The notes under the pieces: generated by a model
Told to the model about the DNA's origin: nothing
Seen by the model: only the letters and a program-made list of their open reading frames with translations
The model's database searches: none
From: Hymenobacter guriensis
GTDB taxonomy: Bacteria > Bacteroidota > Bacteroidia > Cytophagales > Hymenobacteraceae
Length of the DNA: 64,000 nucleotides
Direction of reading: 5' to 3'
Assembly (NCBI RefSeq): GCF_015773195.1
Contig: NZ_JADWYK010000007.1
Span: 1-64,000 of the forward strand
Position numbers and translations under genes: made by a program
In this document: positions 17,850 through 26,451 of the stretch, one piece after another
How the letters are laid out: every line of letters begins with the position of its first letter
Position numbering within the stretch: the stretch's first letter is position 1

Positions 17850-19169
17850 ATGGAATCACAAGAGTACCTGCTGGCCGAAGCGCGTCGCTACGGTTACGTT
17901 GAAGGCGAGGAAGTGTGGCTGCGTGCCTTCATGCAGCTGCCCGCTCGCCGCGTAGGCCAGGTAAAGGAGTCGGCCGACGCTTCGCTGGTCTACTTTGCCC
18001 AACGCTTTGAACTGTTTCGCGGCAAGGTGGAAGACCTGCTGCGCAAGATTGAGGAAGCCGAAAACAAAGGCTCTTTCCTGATGAAGGCCCAGCATCTGAA
18101 AGATCAGGTAGCCAGCTACGATGCCCTGGGCGACTTCGAAGCCCTGTACCGTCGCCTCACCGAAGCCGAAGAAGCGGTGAAGGTGACCGTGAACCGCAAC
18201 CGGGAGAAAAACCTGGCCACCAAGATCAACCTGATTCAGGAAGCCGGCGAACTGAAAAACACCGTGGACTGGGCCGGAGCCAGCGAGAAAGTAAAGGAGC
18301 TGCGCCAGGTCTGGATCAAGACCGGACCGGTGGAAAAGCAGCTGACCGAGGAGCTGGAAACCCGCTTTCAGGCCGCCGTCGACTCCTTCTTTGCGGCCCG
18401 CAAGCAGTTCCAGGCCGAGAAGAAGGCCATGGTGAACCGCGTGTACGATAAGTACAAGGAGCTGATTCATAAATCGGAAGCCCTGCAGAACTCCAACGAG
18501 TTCGAGGAAACCACCCGCAAGCTCAAGCAGCTGCAGCAGGAGTGGAAAGACGTAGACGGCTCCCTGCCCCGCAAGCAGGCCAACGACCTGTGGACGCGCT
18601 TCCGGGCCGCCCACAACCACTTCTTTGAGCGTCTGAAGGTGCACATCAACACCCGCCGCCCCGAAACGGTGAGCGGGGGTGGCGTGAGCGGCTCGGCCGA
18701 GGACAACTTGGCCCGCAAGCGCGCCCTGGTAGCCGAGGCCACCGCTTTGCTCGACCAGCCCATGGGCCAGGCCGTAACGCGGGCCAAGGAGCTGCAGGCC
18801 GCCTGGAAACAGGTGGGCCCGGTGCGCGGCGAGGAGTCGGACCGGGTGTGGGAGCAGTTCCTGGCGGCCTGCGACAAGGTGTTTGAGCTGAGCGCCCTGG
18901 AGCACTTTGTGCGCAAGCGCCAGGCCAGCGGCCTCGATGTGAGCACGCCCGAGGAACAGTACAACGTGCGGGCGCAGGCCCTGCGCGACTTTATTAAGTC
19001 GGACAAGCAGGAGCAGGAAGTGCTGGAGCAAAACCTGGACAAGCTCAGCAACGCCCCCGGCAACGATGCCTTCCGCACGATGCTGCAGGGGAAGATCCGC
19101 ACGTTTCAGCGGAAAATCCGCACCAAGACCGAGTTAATTGAGCTGTTGCGCCAACGCCTGGTTGCATAG
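17850..19169 (+). CDS. DUF349 domain protein
   Basis: A 439-residue, cytoplasmic, highly charged and largely helical protein made of repeated DUF349 units of about 75 residues. Each has the pattern ...LQQEWKDVDGSLPRKQANDL and WTRFRAAHNHFFERLKVH; related units occur at residues about 60-130, 140-215 and 285-350. There is no enzymatic motif and no signal peptide. DUF349 proteins are widespread in Bacteroidota with no settled function. The first ATG after the candidate -7 box was used. Confidence 0.88.
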   Translation: MESQEYLLAEARRYGYVEGEEVWLRAFMQLPARRVGQVKESADASLVYFAQRFELFRGKVEDLLRKIEEAENKGSFLMKAQHLKDQVASYDALGDFEALYRRLTEAEEAVKVTVNRNREKNLATKINLIQEAGELKNTVDWAGASEKVKELRQVWIKTGPVEKQLTEELETRFQAAVDSFFAARKQFQAEKKAMVNRVYDKYKELIHKSEALQNSNEFEETTRKLKQLQQEWKDVDGSLPRKQANDLWTRFRAAHNHFFERLKVHINTRRPETVSGGGVSGSAEDNLARKRALVAEATALLDQPMGQAVTRAKELQAAWKQVGPVRGEESDRVWEQFLAACDKVFELSALEHFVRKRQASGLDVSTPEEQYNVRAQALRDFIKSDKQEQEVLEQNLDKLSNAPGNDAFRTMLQGKIRTFQRKIRTKTELIELLRQRLVA

Positions 19170-19251
19170 TCCAACTTTGCACGTTATTTTACGTTGTCGT
19201 CGTTAAGCTAACGCACCCCTAGCTTCCGTTAGGTATTTGCTTGCGAACTTC

Positions 19252-19259
19252 TACTTTTG
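19252..19259 (+). promoter_or_regulatory. -7 box for the DUF2795 gene
   Basis: TACTTTTG is a perfect TAnnTTTG element 29 bp upstream of the chosen ATG. Confidence 0.45.
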
Positions 19260-19288
19260 CCAACCCTTTTTTTGTAGCACACACGACT

Positions 19289-19510
19289 ATGTACTGGACG
19301 CTGGAACTGGCTTCATACCTGGAAGATGCACCCTGGCCCGCCACCAAGGACGAATTGATTGACTACTCTATCCGCTCGGGAGCCCCGATGGAGGTAGTAG
19401 AGAACCTGCAGGCGCTGGAAGACGACGGCCAACCCTACGAGAACATCGAAGAAGTGTGGCCCGATTATCCGACCAAGGAGGACTTCATGTTCAACGAAGA
19501 CGAATACTAG
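19289..19510 (+). CDS. DUF2795 family small protein
   Basis: The product from ATG 19289 has 73 residues: MYWTLELASYLEDAPWPATK, then ELIDYSIRSGAPMEVVENLQ and a very acidic tail. This is the compact DUF2795 pattern, common as a stand-alone gene in Bacteroidota. The frame opens 48 bp earlier, but ATG 19289 sits correctly behind the TACTTTTG box. The function is not known; size and acidity suggest a small binding or regulatory protein. Confidence 0.85.
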   Translation: MYWTLELASYLEDAPWPATKDELIDYSIRSGAPMEVVENLQALEDDGQPYENIEEVWPDYPTKEDFMFNEDEY

Positions 19511-19515
19511 AAATA

Positions 19516-19543
19516 AGAGCTTAGAACTCAGAGTTTAGAACTT
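19516..19543. repeat. Tandem 14-bp repeat, two units
   Basis: AGAGCTTAGAACTC and AGAGTTTAGAACTT (12 of 14 identical) lie in tandem just after the DUF2795 stop, followed by a third partial AGA. This TTCTAAG/CTTAGAA type of spacer repeat has no obvious role. Confidence 0.6.
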
Positions 19544-19591
19544 AGACCGCTTGATCTGGTCGACAGTGCTTTTATCCACTTCTCGGTTCTG

Positions 19592-20347
19592 ATGTCTACG
19601 CTTTCAGTTCTAAAGATTGAAAATCTGGTTGCGGGGTATGAACAGCGTGTTCTGCTCCGCAACCTTTTTTTGTGCGTACCGGAACCAGCCTTCGTGGCTA
19701 TTATCGGGCACAACGGCTGCGGCAAAACCACCCTGTTCCGCGCCCTCACCGGCCAGATACCTTATCAGGGCCGCGTAGACATAGCGGGCCGCGGCCTGCG
19801 CACCATCCGTCGCCCGGCCGCGGCAGGGCTGCTGGCGCACTTGCCCCAGCGTAGCGTGGTGAGCTTTCCGATAGAGGTGAGGGAGTTGGTAGTCATGGGC
19901 CGCTACCGCCACCACCGTTTCCTGGGCAGCTACACCGCACAGGATTACACCTTGGCCGAAGCTGCCCTGGCCCGGGTAGGCGCCGTCCACCTGCTTCGCC
20001 GCGACTTCACTCAGCTTTCCGGCGGCGAGCAGCAGCTGGTGTGGCTGGCCCAGCTGAGCTTGCAGGACGCGGCGCTGTACCTGCTCGACGAGCCCACCCA
20101 ACAGCTGGACGTGTACTACCGTCGCCGCGTATTCGATCTGCTCCGGGGCTGGGTCGCGGACCAGCAGAAAACTATCCTCTGCATCACCCACGACCTCGAC
20201 AACCTTGCCACCCAGCCCGGCTACCTGCTGAATCTGTCGCGCCCACAGCCGCAGCTGCGGTCCCTGTCCACCTCGGCCGTACAGACCGAGCGTGCCTTCC
20301 TGGAAAGCGAAGAAAGCCTTGCGGCGCACGGTGAGATAGTGGGATAG
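19592..20347 (+). CDS. ABC transporter ATP-binding protein, FecE/BtuD-like
   Basis: A 251-residue cytoplasmic ATPase with Walker A GHNGCGKTT, signature LSGGEQQLV, Walker B LLDEPTQQLD and the switch His in CITHDLDN. The overall style is that of iron-chelate or cobalamin uptake ATPases. No permease or binding protein is adjacent, so its partners must lie outside the window. The last residues (HGEIVG) and the stop fall inside a long palindromic repeat, so the original C-terminus may have been altered. Confidence 0.85.
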   Translation: MSTLSVLKIENLVAGYEQRVLLRNLFLCVPEPAFVAIIGHNGCGKTTLFRALTGQIPYQGRVDIAGRGLRTIRRPAAAGLLAHLPQRSVVSFPIEVRELVVMGRYRHHRFLGSYTAQDYTLAEAALARVGAVHLLRRDFTQLSGGEQQLVWLAQLSLQDAALYLLDEPTQQLDVYYRRRVFDLLRGWVADQQKTILCITHDLDNLATQPGYLLNLSRPQPQLRSLSTSAVQTERAFLESEESLAAHGEIVG

Positions 20348-20441
20348 TGAAATGGCGAGTTTGACGTTCTAATTGTGCCGTCTGCGCAGACTGCGTGGTC
20401 AGAACATCCAACTCACTATTTCACCATCCCACTATCTCACC
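20330..20441. repeat. 112-bp imperfect palindrome, copy A
   Basis: The two halves match at about 45 of 56 positions around the central TCTGCGCAGA (20381-20390), without gaps. Outer arms (GTGAGATAGT) and inner GTTCT/AGAAC blocks are best kept. It covers the 3' ends of two convergent genes, where it could act as a terminator, and is closely related to the element at 22926-23033. Confidence 0.85.
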
Positions 20442-21645
20442 GCTTTCCCGGCCGGCGGCGCAGCACGTGCCAGATGGAGCGCAGAAAGGGCCAGGGCGTC
20501 ACGGAGTTCATGATCTGGAAATTCTCCCAGGGCGTCGTGCGCTCGTCGAGGAAGCGGAAGATTCGCTCCACTGGATTGTGCTGGAATAGCTCGGTGAAGA
20601 TGGCGCGGGTAGTTTCGCCTTGGCGCTGCATGATGTCAAGCAGCAGGGTGTCGAACAGTTGGAACTGCCACTGGTCGCCAGTGGAATTCTGGGGTGGTTG
20701 GCTGGTAGAAGCCAAGGCGGCTACCAGCCGCGCTGAGTGCGCCTGAATGCGCTGAAAGGCGTAACCGGTGCTGGGTTTGGCCCGACCCGCCCGCGTACCC
20801 AGGTTGATGATGTGCTTCCCTTCCCGCGTGGGCAGCGGGTGGTCCGTCATCGGGATGGCGCCTGTTTCCTCGGCTTCGATGCGAAAATCCGTAACGCCCA
20901 GCGTATCGTGCAGGTAGCGCCGAATGGCTTCTTCGTATTCTTCCTTAGCCAGTGGGGTGGGTGAAAACAGCGTGTACTCCACCAGTGCCCGGCGCGGACT
21001 GAAAGGCAGCACGTACATAAAGCGCGCTTCCTGGTGCTGCTCACCCCGGAAATCCATAAACTCCACCGTAGTCGGGTCAAAGACGTCGTGCGCGGTTTCC
21101 ACCTCCCATCCCACGAAGTGCTGCAGCAGGTAGCGGTACCGCTGGGGCTGCTTGAGCTTCACCAGATTGGGGGGGCGGCTGTCGAAGGCGTACTGGGCCG
21201 TAAAATCACCTAGCCGCGTAGATACCCGCACACCTTCAGCCGTATTTTCCAAGTGGTCTACCGCTGTCCGGGTGAGCGTAAACTGCGGGTTGTCGGTCAG
21301 CGCGGCCCGCACGAATCGGTAGAAATCCAGCCCCCAGATCATCTTGTAGCGGTACGCCAACAGCGGGAACACCTGCTCGAAATCCGGGCTGCGAAAGGCC
21401 AGCTGCTGCCATTCGTGGGCTACAATTTCGTCGAAGGGCGTAGCGGCATCCGTCCAGAACGACCATGTACGGTCGTTTTGGTCTTTGGCCTCGGGCTCCA
21501 GCAGCAGCACCCGCTTGCCCGCCAGCCGCGGCTCCCGGCTGATATGGTACGCCAGACTCAGGCCCGCCGCCCCGCCGCCCACAATGAGGTAGTCATATTC
21601 ACGGACGACGGAACCACGGATTCGCTCGGATGTATCGGATTGCAC
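20437..21645 (-). CDS. Lycopene cyclase family protein
   Basis: A FAD/NAD-binding flavoprotein of 402 residues: YDYLIVGGGAAGLSLAYHIS is the dinucleotide fold, followed by DRTWSFWTD, typical of bacterial CrtY-type lycopene cyclases, and C-terminal IPMTDHPLPTREGKHIINLG with GTRAGRAKPSTGYAF. It would cyclise lycopene ends to beta-ionone rings in carotenoid pigment synthesis. No other crt gene is near. The start is odd: the frame opens at GTG 21645, and the first about 14 residues are encoded by an intergenic repeat, with the conserved fold starting straight after. No ATG is available. Confidence 0.88.
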   Translation of the reverse strand: MQSDTSERIRGSVVREYDYLIVGGGAAGLSLAYHISREPRLAGKRVLLLEPEAKDQNDRTWSFWTDAATPFDEIVAHEWQQLAFRSPDFEQVFPLLAYRYKMIWGLDFYRFVRAALTDNPQFTLTRTAVDHLENTAEGVRVSTRLGDFTAQYAFDSRPPNLVKLKQPQRYRYLLQHFVGWEVETAHDVFDPTTVEFMDFRGEQHQEARFMYVLPFSPRRALVEYTLFSPTPLAKEEYEEAIRRYLHDTLGVTDFRIEAEETGAIPMTDHPLPTREGKHIINLGTRAGRAKPSTGYAFQRIQAHSARLVAALASTSQPPQNSTGDQWQFQLFDTLLLDIMQRQGETTRAIFTELFQHNPVERIFRFLDERTTPWENFQIMNSVTPWPFLRSIWHVLRRRPGKR

Positions 21646-21658
21646 AGATTTTGGGGAC
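21604..21658. repeat. Left arm of the GACGACGGAACC inverted repeat
   Basis: GACGACGGAACCACGGATT (21604-21622) is exactly complementary to 21881-21899. After a roughly 10-nt insertion the similarity resumes with ATCGGATTGCAC. This arm encodes the N-terminus of the lycopene cyclase. Confidence 0.75.
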
Positions 21659-21744
21659 GGTTCGTGGGGCGAAGCTACGTGAGAACAGGCGCAGTAACCT
21701 ATGGGCAGGCAATTCTACAACTGGACTGTAAGCCACAATAAACG

Positions 21745-21772
21745 AAAAAGCCGCTCCCGAAGAAGCGGCTTC
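21745..21772 (-). terminator. Terminator of the LOG gene
   Basis: Read on the minus strand, AGCCGCTT...AGCGGCT is followed by a run of five Ts (21745-21749). It lies about 130 bp downstream of the LOG stop and upstream of the lycopene cyclase start. Confidence 0.6.
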
Positions 21773-21812
21773 TCTGCCAGTAATTAGCAATTAGCCTTAC
21801 GGCTCAGAACAC

Positions 21813-21899
21813 GCCCACGAAATCTGAATAATCCGCTAGAATCCGTGTTTTGTTGCCCACGAAATCCGTGCAATCCGATAAATCCGTGGTTCCGTCGTC
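21813..21899. repeat. Right arm: two 42-bp tandem units
   Basis: Two units of 42 bp, each starting GCCCACGAAATC (21813 and 21855), run up to the LOG stop codon. The second unit is the inverted partner of 21604-21658. The ATCCGTG/AATCCG theme resembles CACGGATT-type spacer repeats seen in varied bacteria. Confidence 0.75.
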
Positions 21900-22763
21900 T
21901 TAGAAGTTCGGCGAGAGCAGGTAGCGGCTGTAGAATTCGTCGATGATTTTTACGGCTGCCTCGGCGTCGTCCACGATCTGCACCAGTTCCATGTCCTCGG
22001 CCGAGATGTTGTGCTCCTCGTGCAGCATCACTTCCTCAATCCATTTGAACAGGCCGTTCCAGTACGCCGAGCCCACCAGCACGATGGGGAAGCGCCCGAT
22101 TTTCTTGGTCTGGATAAGCGTAATGGCTTCAAACAGCTCGTCCAACGTGCCGAAGCCGCCGGGCATACCCACAAACCCCTGCGCGTACTTGATGAACATC
22201 ACCTTGCGCACGAAGAAGTAGTCGAAGTTGATGATTTTGTCGGGGTCGATGTAGATGTTGTTGAATTGCTCGAACGGCAGTTCAATGTTGAGCCCCACCG
22301 ACTTGCCGCCCTCCGAGTGGGCGCCTTTGTTGCCGGCCTCCATAATACCGGGGCCGCCGCCCGTAATCACACCGTAGCCGTGGCGCACTAGCTTGGCCGC
22401 AATTTCCTCGGCCATCTGATAGTATGGGTTTTCGGGCTTGGTGCGGGCCGAGCCGAAGATGCTCACGCAAGGGCCAATCTTGGTCAGCTTCTCGAAGCCT
22501 TCCACGAACTCGGCCATTACCTTGAAGATCTGCCAGGAGTCGGCAATCTTGATTTCGTTCCAGTCCTTATCTACGAAAGCCTTACGAATGCGCTGCTCGT
22601 CGTCGACCTGAACGGTGCGCTTGCCGTGGGTTTGCTCCCGGATATCACTGATGGTCTTGACTTTGTTGTCGTTGACGTTGGGCTGAACAATCGTCTGGCC
22701 GCTGCCGGCGTTCATCACCTGGTCGGCGACTTTGGTTCTACTGGTTTTTTTGAGCTTCGCCAT
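21900..22763 (-). CDS. LOG family protein (TIGR00730 type)
   Basis: A 287-residue Rossmann-like protein from ATG 22763, with the two LOG motifs GGGPGIMEAGNKGA and PGGFGTLDELFE that build the nucleotide site. LOG enzymes release ribose 5-phosphate from cytokinin-type nucleotides; in most bacteria the physiological substrate is undefined. An extra N-terminal about 80 residues (KKTSRTKVADQVM onwards) precede the core, a length common in Bacteroidota. The stop codon abuts a repeat arm. The upstream extension to 22916 is Pro-rich and unlikely to be translated. Confidence 0.88.
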   Translation of the reverse strand: MAKLKKTSRTKVADQVMNAGSGQTIVQPNVNDNKVKTISDIREQTHGKRTVQVDDEQRIRKAFVDKDWNEIKIADSWQIFKVMAEFVEGFEKLTKIGPCVSIFGSARTKPENPYYQMAEEIAAKLVRHGYGVITGGGPGIMEAGNKGAHSEGGKSVGLNIELPFEQFNNIYIDPDKIINFDYFFVRKVMFIKYAQGFVGMPGGFGTLDELFEAITLIQTKKIGRFPIVLVGSAYWNGLFKWIEEVMLHEEHNISAEDMELVQIVDDAEAAVKIIDEFYSRYLLSPNF

Positions 22764-22925
22764 AGGAGCTACAACGGGAAAATAGGGCAACGGCAGCCGC
22801 CGGCCAGGGGCACGGATCGGCAGTGGGGAATGGCCGTTGCCAGGTAAACAAAGAAGGAAAAAAGGCAAAAAAAAGCCGCCCACGGAAGGAAGGCGACTCA
22901 AAGTAGCGACCCGCAAGATAGATAA

Positions 22926-23033
22926 AATAGTGAAGTTGTGAAATGGTAGAGTTTGATGTTCTTACTGCGCCGCTTGCGCAAACTGCGCGGTCAGAACGCC
23001 AACCTTACCATTCCACAACTTCGCGTTTCACTA
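22926..23033. repeat. Imperfect palindrome, copy B
   Basis: Symmetric about TTGCGCAA (22974-22981), with one bulge. Inner blocks GTGAAATGG, GAGTTTGA, GTTCT and GGTCAGAAC are shared with copy A at 20330. The right end touches the stop codon of the ABC permease. It may serve as terminator for that minus-strand gene. Confidence 0.8.
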
Positions 23034-24293
23034 CTTGCTGCGGATGGCAATAACCGGGTCGAGGTTGGCAGCCATTACGGCCGGGATGATGCCGGCCAGC
23101 ACCCCAATGACAACCGACACGGTGAGGCCCAGCGCTATGTTGCCAGCCGACAGAAAAATGGGCATGGCGTCCTGCGGAATGAGCGTAATGAGGTACACCA
23201 AGAAGATACCGGCGCCCCCGCCCAGCAAACACAGAAAGACGGCTTCGAACAGAAACTGGAACAGAATGAAGTAGTTCTTGGCGCCCAGGGACTTTTGAAT
23301 CCCGATGATGTTGGTGCGCTCCTTTACCGACACGAACATGATGTTGGCAATGCCGAAACCGCCCACTAGGATGGCAAACGAGCCGATAACCGCCCCGGCA
23401 ATGCCAATGATGGAAAACAGCTGCGAAATGGCATTGGCCAGCATTTCGGGCCGGTTCAGGGCAAAGCTGTCTTCCTCCCGGGGCTTCAGGCCGCGGATGG
23501 TGCGCATGGCCCCCTGCACTTCCGACTCCAGGTTGAGCATACCAGGGTCACTATCTACCCCTTTTATCCCTATGGTGGCTTGGGCGCCGCCCCCGCTGCC
23601 GGTGCTCAGGGCAAACATCTTGGTGAAAGCCGACAGCGGAACCAGGCAGTTGGTGTCGTTGCTGGGCGTATCGAGCAGCTTCTTGCCTTCCTTCTGCATC
23701 ACGCCAATGATGTTGAACTTCTGGCCGTGGGTGCGGAACTCCTGGCCCAGGGCCGAGCCGTTGGGGTACAGATTATGCGCTATTTCGTAGCCCACAATAG
23801 CTACGTTGCGGGCCGCGTCCATTTCCTGGGCCGTGAAGTAGCGTCCTTCCTGCACCGGCACGTCCGAAATCAGGCGGTAGTCGATGGTGACGCCCTGCAC
23901 AGCAATGCTTTCCACGCTGTTGTTGCCGGCTTTGAGGGTATTGCCGCCCCGGGCCGCAAAAACGGCCACGCCCCGGTTGTTTTCCGGGGAAAGCATGCGC
24001 TGCAGCTCCCGGAACTCCTGAATGGACGGATTGGGGCGGTTGAAATATTTCCACCACGGATAGTCGCCGCCAAAGGCCCAGGGCCATTTCTGCACGTAAA
24101 TCACCTTGTCGCCCACAAAGCTCATGCTCTGGCGCACGTTGGCTTCCAGGGAGTCAACCACCGCAAACACGGCAATGATAGCAAAAATGCCCACCGTGAC
24201 GCCCAGCAGGGACAGGACGGTGCGCAGCAGATTGGCGCGCAGGGCCTGCCAGGCAAACCGGAAACTTTCGAACGTGAGGCGCAGGGTTTTCAT
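23031..24293 (-). CDS. MacB/FtsX-type ABC transporter permease
   Basis: A 420-residue inner-membrane protein from ATG 24293. One N-terminal helix (ANLLRTVLSLLGVTVGIFAI) leads to a large periplasmic MacB-PCD-like domain (residues about 45-290). Three C-terminal helices with the FtsX core follow (GIANIMFVSVKERTNIIGIQ, then the ALGLTVSVVIGVLAGIIPAV segment). This is the MacB-like family for export or mechanotransmission rather than import. No ATPase gene is adjacent; the ATPase at 19592 is of the uptake type and an unlikely partner. Confidence 0.88.
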   Translation of the reverse strand: MKTLRLTFESFRFAWQALRANLLRTVLSLLGVTVGIFAIIAVFAVVDSLEANVRQSMSFVGDKVIYVQKWPWAFGGDYPWWKYFNRPNPSIQEFRELQRMLSPENNRGVAVFAARGGNTLKAGNNSVESIAVQGVTIDYRLISDVPVQEGRYFTAQEMDAARNVAIVGYEIAHNLYPNGSALGQEFRTHGQKFNIIGVMQKEGKKLLDTPSNDTNCLVPLSAFTKMFALSTGSGGGAQATIGIKGVDSDPGMLNLESEVQGAMRTIRGLKPREEDSFALNRPEMLANAISQLFSIIGIAGAVIGSFAILVGGFGIANIMFVSVKERTNIIGIQKSLGAKNYFILFQFLFEAVFLCLLGGGAGIFLVYLITLIPQDAMPIFLSAGNIALGLTVSVVIGVLAGIIPAVMAANLDPVIAIRSK

Positions 24294-24432
24294 AGCGGAA
24301 GTAGCAGTGCGGGCGTGATGAAACGGGTAAACAACCACGGAGCCGCTCGAAAAGTATAATTCTTCCGGGGCGAATCCTGGCCAGTGGCGCCGTATTCGGG
24401 CGGAAAGTAACGATTAATCCAGCCAATTTGTG

Positions 24433-24440
24433 TACTTTCG
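24433..24440 (+). promoter_or_regulatory. -7-like box for queA
   Basis: TACTTTCG differs from TAnnTTTG at one position and lies 47 bp before the queA ATG. Confidence 0.35.
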
Positions 24441-24487
24441 CACCCTCAAATTTTCGTTAGGTTCCCCTCCTATTGCCCTTTTGGCCC

Positions 24488-25537
24488 ATGAAACTGTCCG
24501 AGTTCAAGTTTGACCTGCCTGAAGCCCTCGTGGCTCAGCATCCTACCAAAAACCGCGACGAATCGCGCCTCATGGTGCTGCACCGCAGCACGGGCAAAAT
24601 CGAGCATCGGGTCTTCAAAGACATCATCGAGTATTTCGAGGATGGCGACGTGATGGTAGTGAATGACACAAAGGTGTTTCCGGCCCGCCTCTACGGCAAC
24701 AAAGAGAAAACCGGCGCCCAGATCGAAGTGTTCCTGCTGCGCGAGCTGAACAAGGAAATTCACCTGTGGGACGTGCTAGTAGACCCAGCCCGCAAAATCC
24801 GGGTAGGCAATAAGCTGTACTTCGGTGAGTCGGACATGGTAGCGGAGGTGATTGACAACACCACTTCACGCGGCCGCACCATCAAGTTCCTGTTTGATGG
24901 CTCCGACGAGGAGTTCTACAAGGCACTGCATGACCTGGGCGAAACGCCCATTCCGAAGGAGTTCATTTCCCGCGAAACGGAAGCTGCCGACAAAGAGCGT
25001 TACCAGACCATCTACGCCAAGAACACCGGTGCCGTAGCCGCACCGTCGGCAGGTTTGCACTTCACCCGCGAGGTGATGAAACGCCTGGAAATCAAAGGGG
25101 TGGACATGACGCCCGTGACGCTGCACGTGGGCCTGGGTACTTTCCGCCCGGTGGACGTGGAAGACCTCACCAAGCACAAGATGGACTCGGAGAACTTTGT
25201 GGTACCCGCCGCCACGGCCACGATTGTGAACCGGGCGCTGGACAACAAAAAGCGCGTGTGCGCCATCGGTACCACGTCCATGCGCGCCATGGAGTCGTCG
25301 GTATCGGCCAACTCCCGCCTGAAAGCTACCGAGGGCTGGACCGACCGGTTTATCTTCCCTCCGTACGAGTTCAAGATTGCCAACTGCCTGCTCACCAACT
25401 TCCACACTCCGGAAAGCACACTCATGATGATGTCGGCCGCCTTTGCGGGCTACGACCTGCTGAGCGAAGCCTACAAGCTGGCCATCAAGGAGAAATACCG
25501 CTTCTTCAGCTACGGCGACGCTATGCTGATTCTGTAG
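24488..25537 (+). CDS. queA: tRNA preQ1(34) S-adenosylmethionine ribosyltransferase-isomerase
   Basis: The 349-residue QueA transfers and isomerises the ribosyl group of SAM onto preQ1-tRNA to form epoxyqueuosine, in the cytoplasm. Family hallmarks are visible: [20 protein letters not shown] and [10 protein letters not shown] at the start, then [32 protein letters not shown] and [12 protein letters not shown]. Length and ends are normal. ATG 24488 gives the family N-terminus. It is followed by a strong terminator, so it is probably monocistronic. Confidence 0.96.
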   Translation: MKLSEFKFDLPEALVAQHPTKNRDESRLMVLHRSTGKIEHRVFKDIIEYFEDGDVMVVNDTKVFPARLYGNKEKTGAQIEVFLLRELNKEIHLWDVLVDPARKIRVGNKLYFGESDMVAEVIDNTTSRGRTIKFLFDGSDEEFYKALHDLGETPIPKEFISRETEAADKERYQTIYAKNTGAVAAPSAGLHFTREVMKRLEIKGVDMTPVTLHVGLGTFRPVDVEDLTKHKMDSENFVVPAATATIVNRALDNKKRVCAIGTTSMRAMESSVSANSRLKATEGWTDRFIFPPYEFKIANCLLTNFHTPESTLMMMSAAFAGYDLLSEAYKLAIKEKYRFFSYGDAMLIL

Positions 25538-25571
25538 GGGCAGTATCGTTCTGCCTCCCTGAATAGATTTA

Positions 25572-25610
25572 CGCCGGATGCCACTTTCGTAGTAGCATCC
25601 GGCGTTTTTT
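25572..25610 (+). terminator. Terminator after queA
   Basis: CGCCGGATGC (25572-25581) and its exact complement (25595-25604) form a stem followed by TTTTTT. Confidence 0.9.
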
Positions 25611-25674
25611 GTGTGCGTCTATTTTGTGTGCGTCTGTATTACTTGCGTGTTACTTGCGCGACTTCCCGGCTAGC

Positions 25675-26397
25675 ATGAACGACTCCAAGTCCCTAAGACC
25701 CCAAGACCCCAAGACCCTACGATTCGCCATCATCGTAGCGGGCGGCAGCGGCACACGCATGGGCGCCGACCGGCCCAAGCAGTTTCTGGAACTGCTGGGC
25801 GAACCGGTGCTCCTGCACACCCTGCGGCGCTTTGCCGAGCCTACGCTGGGCGTGCAGGAGTTGGTGCTGGTGCTCCCGCCCGACCAGTTTTCTACTTGGG
25901 AACAGCTTTGCCGGCAGCATCAGGTACAGATTCCGCACGCGGTGGTGGCAGGTGGAGCTACGCGCTGGGCTTCCGTGCGCAACGGGCTGGCGCACCTGCC
26001 CGCGCCCGAAGGCGTGGTAGCCGTGCACGACGGGGTTCGGCCGCTCACACCGACCCGCGTGATTGAGGCCACGTTTGAAGCTGCCTACAACCACGGGGCG
26101 GCCGTGGCGGCCGTAGTGCCCAAAGACTCGGTGCGAGGTCTTAATCAGCAGGGCTCCTACGCGCTGAACCGCGCCCGGCTGCGGCTGGTGCAAACGCCGC
26201 AGTGCTTCAGCCTGGATCTGTTGCGGCGCGCCTACCAGCTGCCCGAGCTAACTACCTTCACCGACGATGCCAGCGTGGTGGAAGACCTGCACCCAATTCA
26301 TCTGGTGGAAGGCGACTACCGTAACCTCAAAATCACGACGCCGGAAGATATGCTGGTAGCCGAGGCTATTCTGCGGGCCCAGCAGCTGACGCCGTAG
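25675..26397 (+). CDS. ispD: 2-C-methyl-D-erythritol 4-phosphate cytidylyltransferase
   Basis: IspD makes CDP-ME in the MEP isoprenoid pathway. The 240-residue product shows AIIVAGGSGTRMGADRPKQF (CTP-binding loop), VHDGVRP, LVQTPQCF and DDASVVE, so it is complete. ATG 25675 is the only in-frame ATG near the start. The residues between it and the conserved fold (SKSLRPQDPKTLR) are encoded by an AAGACCC repeat with a period of 8 bp, so the N-terminus may be repeat-derived. Confidence 0.93.
   Translation: MNDSKSLRPQDPKTLRFAIIVAGGSGTRMGADRPKQFLELLGEPVLLHTLRRFAEPTLGVQELVLVLPPDQFSTWEQLCRQHQVQIPHAVVAGGATRWASVRNGLAHLPAPEGVVAVHDGVRPLTPTRVIEATFEAAYNHGAAVAAVVPKDSVRGLNQQGSYALNRARLRLVQTPQCFSLDLLRRAYQLPELTTFTDDASVVEDLHPIHLVEGDYRNLKITTPEDMLVAEAILRAQQLTP
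25691..25720. repeat. 8-bp-period AAGACCC repeat inside ispD 5' end
   Basis: AAGACCC starts at 25695, 25703 and 25711. The block lies between the ispD start codon and its first conserved strand. Confidence 0.7.
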
Positions 26398-26451
26398 CTG
26401 TCTGTTTAGGCTATTCAGCGTATTTTGCCGGGCATAACCACCCTCCTCCTC

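Noticed and set aside
17856..19031. 391-codon frame opposite the DUF349 gene
   Set aside because: Shadow of a helical, Glu/Lys-rich gene, giving Leu/Gly/His-rich antisense text.
19516..19543. Short tandem repeat as a CRISPR candidate
   Set aside because: Two 14-bp units without spacers; no cas genes nearby.
19592..24293. Pairing of the ABC ATPase (19592) with the MacB-like permease (23031)
   Set aside because: They are on opposite strands, separated by unrelated genes, and the ATPase is of the chelate-uptake type.
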